DNA of 64,000 bases from contig JAYKXP010000015.1 in the NCBI GenBank assembly GCA_037176845.1, forward strand, positions 800,219 through 864,218, read 5' to 3'. Source of the stretch: Paramarasmius palmivorus. Taxonomy: Eukaryota; Basidiomycota; Agaricomycetes; Agaricales; Marasmiaceae. Numbering within the stretch: position 1 is the stretch's first letter; each line of letters begins with the position of its first letter. The notes below the pieces were generated by a model that saw nothing but the letters and a program-made list of their open reading frames with translations, was not told the origin of the DNA and searched no databases. Below, piece after piece: positions 57,701-64,000 of this stretch. The position numbers were made by a program, and so were the translations under genes.

Positions 57701-60700
57701 AATAGCCATTCGGGTACTACCCTCGCCCTCCATTCGTTCCTTAGGGCCTTTGAGAACGAATTTTTTAATCCTTTTCGCAAATTCACGGCTTTCGTTCACC
57801 TTTTTGATTCTCTTAGGTTTCTCAGGTGCGGGAACCTTTTCAGGACGTGTACGCAACTCCATAGGAGCCGAAAACAAAGCTGCTGAAGCCTCAAGATCAA
57901 CAAGAAGTGGGACCGTAATTCCTGAAGCTGCAACTTTTTCGATGGTATCATTGTCCAGCACATCATGATAGGTGTATTCACTGCGGGAACGCACAGTACC
58001 AGGTGCGTCGTTTGAATATATTCTCGATAACGCGTCAGCTAAGACATTCTCAGCCCCGGCAACATATTCGACACTGAAATCAAACTCGGAAATCTTTTCA
58101 AACCATCGAGCTTGACGTCCCGACAAACCCTTCTGCCCAAGTAAGTAAATCAATCCTTTGTGGTCTGTAACCCATCTAAACTTCAATCCCTGAAGGATAT
58201 CTCGATGCCGAAGCATCGTTTCAACACCCGCGAGCATTTCAATCTCATGCACCGGGTAGTTTTGCTGCGCGGAATTCAACTTGGCAGAATAGAAGGCCGC
58301 AACTTTGCCTTCTTTCCAAGTTTTTCCTTGAACAATTACACCTGCGACACCTGTTCCACAGCCGTCGGTCACCATCCATACAGGATCAGCGCCGTCAGAG
58401 TAGTCCAAAGGTACGCGGTGATGAAACTTTGATTTCCCAACAAGATTTTTGATTTCTTGAAAGGCTCTTTCTTCTGTGTAGCCCCAACGAAAAGGCACAG
58501 TATCGCCTGTGATAGCGTGAAGCTGTCCCATGGGTATCCGTACCTTGGCGATGTCATCGGCGAGGTAGCCAACAGCACCAAGGAATCCTCGTAATAAGTC
58601 TCGATTAGTTGGTGTTTTCCATTTAGTGACAGCATCCACTTTGTTAGGGTCCATGCGTATACCTTGGTCATCAACTACTCGTCCAAGAACTCTCAATTCC
58701 TTAGCAAGAAAGTTGAGTTTTGACTCAGAAAGGTATAGTTTTTCTTTCCGTAAGATATCAATGATGATTTTAACATGTTGGATATGTTCCTTTAGGGTCA
58801 TTGAATAGATTATGATGTCGTCAAGATAGACATCCATGAAACGGCCAATGTGCGCAGAGAATATGTGATTCATTAGAGCTTGGTAAGTGGCAGGAGCATT
58901 ACAATCTCCTTGCTGTACCACGAGACTAACCATATTACCATCAGGTGTGGTCACGGTGGACTTATGAACATCTGCAGGCTCAATGCGGATCTGTTCATAG
59001 GCATCTTTCCCATCGAGAGTCGATCGATATGGACAACGAGCAACTCGGCGCAAGATTCCGTCAATGTCCGGTAGTGGAGAAGTCAACTTTCGAGTGTTGG
59101 CATTGCGTGCACGTAAGTCAGCAACAACTCGAAGTTGATTCTTATCACTAACTTTTGGTATCAATAGCAAAGGAACAGTATTACCGGCACTGGTTAACTT
59201 CCAGCGGCCACTTTTCAAGTACATATCACGCTTTTCGGCCCATGCGGCGCGAAACTTTTCAGGACAACGGGATGGTCTCCAAGGTATGATTTTATTCTCA
59301 TCTATCAAGGGAATACAATGATTGATTGCACGTAAAGGCGGTAACTCTGTTTCTGCCATAGTTCGACATAACGGCTTCGCGTAAGCCAACAATTCGTTAC
59401 GAGCGACCTGTAAGTGATCTTCGTAAACGTTCATAGCCCGAGAAGCAAGTTGAGATACTGACGCACCTTCCATAGGCAAAGATTCATTACTACCTACGAC
59501 GACTTTAGCATCATTGAAAGAAGTCGTGATTCGGTGCTGAAATAAGAATGGCGTACCGAGAATCACATCATAATTGGTAAGATTTGCAATATCAAAATAC
59601 CTTCGTTCATTGATTTTCTGATATTCAAAGTTAGGTCTGACGCCGAAATTGATTTTCGAGCGTGAACCTTGGACCGCAAGCTGCAACGGGAGCGGATTCG
59701 CAAGTTCAATTCGGTTCAACTTCAGTTGATCAGCAAGAGTCGACGACACAAAATCTCCAAGAGATCCGGTATCAATCAAAGCTCTCGCAGGGTGTCCGTT
59801 GATGCGTACAACAATCACCAAAGGTTTAGGTACCCTTCTCCCTATATCTTTGACTCGTGAGGCATTTCGCTGAAGTGCCGCGTATTGATTTCTAGGTACT
59901 TGGACACCAAATGCTTGAAGCTGATGGATGATGTCGCCCTCCGGATCACGTCGAGGGTACTCGTCTTCTGGAAGATCAAAGAGATTCCCGAAAAAGGTAC
60001 CTTCATTATCTTCAGCATGATTGAATTGGTATACTGACCGATTTGCCAGAACAACTCGTTTAGAGTACCAGCGTGCAAGATCGAAACGAGGCCAGGTGAC
60101 CAAACTCAAGGGTAAGTTCACCGTAATTCCTCGTAATAGGTCATCAATAACAAAGATTTCATCAGTTGAAGGATGTCGATCAACGCGAAACCTTCCAGCA
60201 AGTCTCAGGGTTCCGGCAAGATGATCTCCAGGGTACGGTTCATTCCGTTGGAGTAATTCGGCAATTCCTTCCTCGAAAACAAATCCCATTGGACTAGATC
60301 CAATCCAAGGTGAGTTTCGGAGCCAAGTGTGTGGCGGAAATCCATTGAACACTCCTCGCACAGTGGCGTACCATTCTGAGATCTTGAAGTGAGGTTCTTC
60401 AAGGACATGTGTAGGTAAGATTAAATCTTCATAGTCACCTTCAATGTAATAATATGAATCACAGATGGCGTATTCAGTCTCGGAAATCCGATACACGCAA
60501 AAGCGGCCAAGTAGGCGGCTTGTTGGATCTTCACCAGGGTACGGCGCACCAATGTCCAGCAAATATTCCGCCGTGTTGGCAAGAAGATCACCAATAACAC
60601 GAGGCGGCTTGTCTGAGGACCAACCGTATGAGTGAGTATTCAAGAAGTTGAACTTCCACACTCCACGTTTAGCTGACTTTCTTATCTTTTCTTCAGGTAG

Positions 60701-63655
60701 AAACAATACTGGTGCAAGTTCTGCCGTCTTCAAGCCTTTCAGCTCTGTTTCAAGCCATCCGGCATCAAGAGGACAGAGTTCGAATGGTTTGTCAGAGTCG
60801 CACGGGATCACGACATCATCATCCCAGGCAATGTCTTCATCAGGTATGCAAAAACTGCAACTACAAGAACAATCTTCTGATTGTTCATCTTCAGATTCAT
60901 CTACAATAGGAATTAACGGCGGCATTGAGTCATCATCCGAGTCAGTCATTGGTTCTTGTCCGAAATGTGAGTCTGAAAGTCCCGATTGTTGAGAGTCATG
61001 TCCTGAGAGCAACAATGATCTAGGATATGAATCTTCCTCCAAACCAGAGACCCCAGAGTCTGCATAATCTGACCAGTCAACACTCTCGCAATCCGACGAA
61101 TATTCGGCGAATTCAAGATCATCAAGTTCGGATAGACACGGAGATAGAGTCATGACGTTGAGAGACAGACTATGAACATCTGTCGTCTCCTCTGCCATTT
61201 CTCGTAGTGTCTCAATGTCCGCAAGTTCCCATTCCATGTTGTGAGTAGTCAATCCAGGGGGTTTTCCTTTTTTGTCTGACTTCACGTTGTTTCGTTTAGG
61301 GCATTGACGAGCCATATGACCTTCTTCCTTGCAGTAGAAGCAACGGTTCTCAGCACGAAGCTGAGCTTGCTCTTCTTCGGTAAGTGGTTTGTTGCTTGAG
61401 CTACCCTGAGAATTGGTATGCTGATTGTGATTTCTAGGTCGAGAATTATGTCGATGACTTGGCCCATGTTTACGGAAAGATCCACGCCCACGTCCACTGA
61501 AACGACCATTACGGTGGTTCAGATGTGACGGACGATTCTCAGGTTGTCGAGGCCGAGAATCATGACGACGTCGACTATGATTATCACGTGAAACGTGCAT
61601 TGCATGGCTTGTATATTGTGAGTTATCTTTCTTTGATCCTTTCTTCACATTGTTGATTATCTCGATGATTTCAGCTTGCTGTTCTATTTCCGCAAAGCTT
61701 GAAATTTCGGGATGGAGCTCCTTGTTCCAGAGACCTTTCTGGATTCGGTCATCAAATCCAGTCCATACTTTGTGAATCCTTTCTCGCTCATCCATCATGC
61801 CAACTGTATTGAATAGCTGTTTGATTTCAGCAAGGTACACTCGCACTGGCCGACCACCTTGACGGCAATCGCGGAGACGATTACGCTGGTCAAGACGATA
61901 TGTGAGCGGGAAACAAAAATTGTACAGCTCCGTACAAAAGTCTTGGAATGCCCAGCTGAATGGGTCATTAGCAACGGTAGTGAGGTAGCACTGATATGCA
62001 GTGCCTGACAGATATTTTGAAGACTTGAACACCCAACGGCTTTCAGGTACGTTTCCATCTTTCATGTATTCTGATGTCTCAGTAATCCATTTCATTAGCG
62101 TAGGAACATCTGCCGTACCATCATATGTGGTTGGCGGATCAGGTTTCAAGTTCAGTTTACGCCGACGAGTTCTTCGGCTAGAACTATGACGACGTCGAGA
62201 ACGATCTCGAGAACGTCTTCGGCGAATGCTTCTGCCACGGCGATGGTTATCGGATTCAGAGCTACTAGAGCTCGGAGAATCTCCTCCACCACCATGTCCA
62301 CCATTGTTACCATCATCCGAGGAGCTTGAAGATGAAGAACTGTCCTCACTGTCTGAGGAACTTGAAGAGCTTGAAGAGCTTGAGTCAGAAGGTGGTCCTC
62401 CACCTTTACCAAGGCCTTCCAGAGTACGCGCAAGGTGACTTCCAGGTGCAATGTAATCAGCCAGCTTTCTAAAGCCAGATACAGCAGTTTTCTTGCCTGC
62501 CTTCTTTGAGGTATGTTTCTTATTCTTGTTGCCCAATAGGTTATTGATTTGCTCATGCATTAGGTCATTCATGGGTTCAGAGGCTGCCCTTTGCGCCTCA
62601 ACAGGATTCTTCTTATCTTTCTTAGCAGATTTCTTTGGTTTCTTGGATTTCTTTACCCTAGAGGGTCCGGCTTGACCTTCGGCAATGTTCTGCACATTGG
62701 GCGCGACGCTTTCGTCGCTATCTTTATCGATTTCGGACTCGCCATCAGATTCATTTTCCAAAACAGCAAACCGATTACGGCTAGGTAAACTTTCCTTCAT
62801 GCTGTTCAATAATGCACGCTGAGTATCTAGATTCTTTTCAGCGGCGGTCAGTTTCACTCCCCAGTTGCGGGGATCTGGGCCCTTGCCTTTATTGGCAGGT
62901 TGTTCAGATTCTTCGTCGTCACTGGTCTGGTCGTCACCAGGCCTAACTCGGATACTATCACGACGATTCAAGGCCGCAAGTTGTTCATCAGTCATTTCGC
63001 GGACTGCACGATCAATGGTTCGTTCTTGATCACTAGTAAGTTCTCGTTCAATTCCATTAACATTTGTATTGAGTCTCGGGGATACAGATCGGCTATAGCT
63101 GCTATGGCGGCGACGTTGGACAGTAGTCCAAGGTCCACCATCTTCACTGTCGGAAACCGATTCAACATAAGCAGTTCGGGCTCGAGGCCTTTGCGCAGGT
63201 GTTGGCGGAGTCAAGGCAGCACTTGCCTCATAGCTCGGAGGCTGCGTTTGCTGAGTAGGTTGGGTTGTGTCATGAAGAGCTTGAAGCTCTTCAGCCCAGG
63301 TAAGTTGACGCTGTGGTACATCATCCGATTCCGGAGAGCTAAGTCTGTCCATGATAGGTACATCAATGCCATTGGTTCTAATACCAAGGCTGCTTCTCAT
63401 GGCCGCGGGATTCGGGCGCATGGATCGCTGCTGGGGCAGCTGAGACACACGGTCGCCGTAGACCGGGGGCGCACGGATGGTGTTGTTAGCACCATCCGGG
63501 GACTCACGACCATTTACGGTCGGGGACGGCTGGTCAGTAGCGGCGGGAGCAGTGGGGGGAGCATTGGAAATAGAGGTTTGCTCACCGTTGTTATTGATGC
63601 CATTGACGTTGGTAGTAGAAGCCCGATTGCGCAAGTTGTATCGTTCAGTAGCCAT
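54767..63655 (-). CDS. Gag-pol polyprotein
   Basis: One uninterrupted frame of 2962 codons from ATG 63655. Approximate residues: disordered Ser/Arg-rich leader 1-480; gag 490-690; zinc knuckle CFYCKEEGHMARQC at 771-785; an acidic Cys-rich linker to 960; two tandem copies of an unrecognised domain (1008-1105 and 1115-1200, each with PYPG...GRF.V.R...I.D...WY); protease ALIDTGS at about 1295; reverse transcriptase with YLDD at about 1607; RNase H VTDGCGTG at about 1762; integrase HHCC at 2187-2228 and D, D, E at about 2250, 2318 and 2354; chromodomain-like segment 2553-2602 (FEVKWKSGDVSWVPYATVE). A C-terminal region of about 360 residues with a Q-run follows. Gag and pol are not separated by a stop or frameshift. 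All catalytic motifs look intact. Confidence 0.93.
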   Translation of the reverse strand: MATERYNLRNRASTTNVNGINNNGEQTSISNAPPTAPAATDQPSPTVNGRESPDGANNTIRAPPVYGDRVSQLPQQRSMRPNPAAMRSSLGIRTNGIDVPIMDRLSSPESDDVPQRQLTWAEELQALHDTTQPTQQTQPPSYEASAALTPPTPAQRPRARTAYVESVSDSEDGGPWTTVQRRRHSSYSRSVSPRLNTNVNGIERELTSDQERTIDRAVREMTDEQLAALNRRDSIRVRPGDDQTSDDEESEQPANKGKGPDPRNWGVKLTAAEKNLDTQRALLNSMKESLPSRNRFAVLENESDGESEIDKDSDESVAPNVQNIAEGQAGPSRVKKSKKPKKSAKKDKKNPVEAQRAASEPMNDLMHEQINNLLGNKNKKHTSKKAGKKTAVSGFRKLADYIAPGSHLARTLEGLGKGGGPPSDSSSSSSSSSSDSEDSSSSSSSSDDGNNGGHGGGGDSPSSSSSESDNHRRGRSIRRRRSRDRSRRRHSSSRRTRRRKLNLKPDPPTTYDGTADVPTLMKWITETSEYMKDGNVPESRWVFKSSKYLSGTAYQCYLTTVANDPFSWAFQDFCTELYNFCFPLTYRLDQRNRLRDCRQGGRPVRVYLAEIKQLFNTVGMMDERERIHKVWTGFDDRIQKGLWNKELHPEISSFAEIEQQAEIIEIINNVKKGSKKDNSQYTSHAMHVSRDNHSRRRHDSRPRQPENRPSHLNHRNGRFSGRGRGSFRKHGPSHRHNSRPRNHNQHTNSQGSSSNKPLTEEEQAQLRAENRCFYCKEEGHMARQCPKRNNVKSDKKGKPPGLTTHNMEWELADIETLREMAEETTDVHSLSLNVMTLSPCLSELDDLEFAEYSSDCESVDWSDYADSGVSGLEEDSYPRSLLLSGHDSQQSGLSDSHFGQEPMTDSDDDSMPPLIPIVDESEDEQSEDCSCSCSFCIPDEDIAWDDDVVIPCDSDKPFELCPLDAGWLETELKGLKTAELAPVLFLPEEKIRKSAKRGVWKFNFLNTHSYGWSSDKPPRVIGDLLANTAEYLLDIGAPYPGEDPTSRLLGRFCVYRISETEYAICDSYYYIEGDYEDLILPTHVLEEPHFKISEWYATVRGVFNGFPPHTWLRNSPWIGSSPMGFVFEEGIAELLQRNEPYPGDHLAGTLRLAGRFRVDRHPSTDEIFVIDDLLRGITVNLPLSLVTWPRFDLARWYSKRVVLANRSVYQFNHAEDNEGTFFGNLFDLPEDEYPRRDPEGDIIHQLQAFGVQVPRNQYAALQRNASRVKDIGRRVPKPLVIVVRINGHPARALIDTGSLGDFVSSTLADQLKLNRIELANPLPLQLAVQGSRSKINFGVRPNFEYQKINERRYFDIANLTNYDVILGTPFLFQHRITTSFNDAKVVVGSNESLPMEGASVSQLASRAMNVYEDHLQVARNELLAYAKPLCRTMAETELPPLRAINHCIPLIDENKIIPWRPSRCPEKFRAAWAEKRDMYLKSGRWKLTSAGNTVPLLLIPKVSDKNQLRVVADLRARNANTRKLTSPLPDIDGILRRVARCPYRSTLDGKDAYEQIRIEPADVHKSTVTTPDGNMVSLVVQQGDCNAPATYQALMNHIFSAHIGRFMDVYLDDIIIYSMTLKEHIQHVKIIIDILRKEKLYLSESKLNFLAKELRVLGRVVDDQGIRMDPNKVDAVTKWKTPTNRDLLRGFLGAVGYLADDIAKVRIPMGQLHAITGDTVPFRWGYTEERAFQEIKNLVGKSKFHHRVPLDYSDGADPVWMVTDGCGTGVAGVIVQGKTWKEGKVAAFYSAKLNSAQQNYPVHEIEMLAGVETMLRHRDILQGLKFRWVTDHKGLIYLLGQKGLSGRQARWFEKISEFDFSVEYVAGAENVLADALSRIYSNDAPGTVRSRSEYTYHDVLDNDTIEKVAASGITVPLLVDLEASAALFSAPMELRTRPEKVPAPEKPKRIKKVNESREFAKRIKKFVLKGPKERMEGEGSTRMAIPQSESQNSEGNASVQLPELLKASGNSPKTSETQPTSSTILSSKDTQKNKEFERNVIEQSPAVQENGQSVARPTPDASASSKPPKSLNQATVQSADPGSATSAAAEHSENVLADTVPSNENTSDSEGDLISTMYDMGIDLVNGIRGRYTEDKFFKLVLANPKAYRNFRVHENLVYIKHPDREVLCIPKVSIGKRSAREIVINEAHTILAHLGPSRTVSYLRAYVWWKDMVDDVESFCKSCQTCRRTKSSNMKPYGLLNPLPVPTYPWEVIGIDFVGPLPLSKNRDSAFDMITTVIDHLTGMTHLIPSHSKYTAKNVAEMVFEEIYKHHGLPKVIVSDRDSLFTSIFWTHLHELIGTQLKMSSAYHPQTDGKTERMNRTVTQMLTQCISPTQTDWVSKLPGIEFAINNARSEVTGYAPFFLNTGRMPRSFVWNTPDKTEYPGVRTFAQRMKLAVMNAHDTLLEHRTKQARDANRRRQPAPFKDGDFVYVSSKNISFPKGLARKLIPKFIGPYKIIKTINDTSFKLDLPARLKQRGIHPVFHASLLRIHVPNDDRLFPGRLENQVADFDDKEGEWAMDKILSHSGSHADAIFEVKWKSGDVSWVPYATVENLEPLREYFELIGVEDVSKLTKGSGKPPTNDPQVFLGEISILGPGERAESEKIYKKMRFRHFYSPVCTICQSILAIALMSSKPTSLVSAPNRILRYIERTSDSRGWKVADPDNLLPGLLYIPDDRMREILEVDRQFRSGAIPASTPIPVDHQNVIDAFNRDVHAEKFCSVDVAGDLVVPAVPVSDDIFFPTDKAVTDLGHTLSNTSLDPAVVAPTPPPVAPAIIPVVQTAVPDVDMKTVNPGSIPPVPNVDTTIRSTPSSQIRNERRFERYNRRMNYVAGQRQARRVRFMDEPDADPNSPFKALLTPENGAVLVHMFLKSARKDMLISNDIQRRRRFRMMQQQQQSALTASMGMNFDELMGQGAGMMNFV

Positions 63656-63782
63656 AGTTAATAAATGTTTGTTGAAAAGCAGAGGTTCGAGGTCGGCGGT
63701 GTTCCCAAGGTTGATCAGACCTGGTCGGTCCTTGTCGACGTCGAGGAGAGAGAGTTAGAAGAGAGTTAGACACTCAAAAATA
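63656..63782 (-). other. Retrotransposon leader and primer-binding region
   Basis: 127 bases between the 5' LTR and the gag ATG. The sequence next to the LTR on the minus strand (TATTTTTGAGTGTC) does not begin with TGG, so it does not look like a standard tRNA 3'-end primer site. An internal tRNA site or self-priming is possible. Confidence 0.5.
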
Positions 63783-64000
63783 TGTAACGCTTCTGTGACG
63801 GAGGTAACACAAAGCGCGAACACGAGAGGTAAGACTTTCACGCAGAACTATGAGTGGGTCAAAGTCTGAATAAAAGTTCCTATCTACTACAGAGGTATCT
63901 ACAGGGTTTATATACTACCAGAGAGTCCTGTACCTAAATATAGTAACTAGGAATAAAAGTATGAAGACAAAGGAAGAGACGGAGAAACCTCGAGAGAGGC
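63783..64000 (-). repeat. 5' LTR, truncated by window end
   Basis: Begins TGTAACGC exactly like the left LTR and is base-identical to 54413-54630 over the 218 visible bases; about 46 bases are missing. Confidence 0.9.

Larger units (their letters stand above)
54413..64000 (-). mobile_element. Ty3/Gypsy LTR retrotransposon (runs off the window)
   Basis: The 3' LTR is on the left (54413-54676), with a single gag-pol ORF on the minus strand and the 5' LTR on the right from 63783, cut by the window end. The visible 218 bases of the two LTRs are identical, so insertion is recent. Domain order gag, protease, RT, RNase H, integrase, chromodomain-like places it in Ty3/Gypsy, chromovirus-like. A purine-rich tract on the minus strand (GGTGGGAGGTATGTAGGAG, 54679-54699) lies next to the 3' LTR, as expected of a polypurine tract. 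Confidence 0.93.

Noticed and set aside
1..64000. tRNA genes, rRNA and CRISPR arrays
   Set aside because: Looked for by eye; no cloverleaf with box A/B, rRNA core or regularly spaced repeat was seen. A tRNA missed by eye cannot be excluded without a covariance search.

Overview
The window looks like one stretch of an agaricomycete (mushroom-forming basidiomycete) nuclear genome. Most introns are about 45-70 nt, many genes have three to nine exons, and the gene content is typical of that group: a DUF6535-type membrane protein, microsomal P450s, an expanded MYND zinc-finger family, a P-loop NTPase of the fungal Crinkler/RHS-like type, and a Ty3/Gypsy LTR retrotransposon. No rRNA, tRNA or CRISPR array was recognised. 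Gene models were assembled by eye from splice signals and paralogue comparison, so single exon edges may be off.

Layout. 1-4.2 kb: two tandem secreted serine beta-lactamase/esterase-like genes (+); the first is cut by the window edge and looks damaged. 4.4-5.7 kb: a small nuclear-looking coiled-coil protein (-). 6.1-25.1 kb: a head-to-tail array of eight minus-strand MYND genes (A-H). A, D, E, F and H look intact. B has lost its start codon, C is a pseudogene, and G carries a 4-bp frameshift in its last exon. A ninth full copy (I) lies at 46.3-48.3 kb. Three MYND fragments lie at 20.6 kb (-), 39.1 kb (+) and 50.2 kb (+). 26.6-27.4 kb: an unknown 4-exon gene. 29.7-31.6 kb: an intact P450. 32.6-33.8 kb: an unknown gene. 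35.2-36.5 kb: a chimeric graveyard that joins a copied kinase 5' end to a P450 relic. 37.1-39.1 kb: DUF6535-like membrane protein. 40.6-43.6 kb: CaMK-type kinase with a 789-nt intron and a possible spliced-on membrane anchor. 43.9-45.8 kb: P-loop NTPase gene between 76-bp direct repeats. 51.1-53.0 kb: a second P450, frameshifted. 54.4-64.0 kb: a very young LTR retrotransposon on the minus strand with one 2962-codon gag-pol ORF; its 5' LTR runs off the window.

Themes. The window is a duplication nursery: tandem copies, relics and copied promoters of MYND, P450, beta-lactamase and kinase genes sit intermixed. Three observations stand out. First, the intron that splits the MYND zinc finger has switched to a GC-AG donor in three of nine copies. 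Second, MYND promoters share a two-box layout (a GATA-like box and TGTGGCTGTG) followed by a 5'UTR intron. Third, the retrotransposon carries a tandemly duplicated, unrecognised domain of about 85 residues between its nucleocapsid knuckle and protease, plus about 360 unassigned residues after its chromodomain-like segment.
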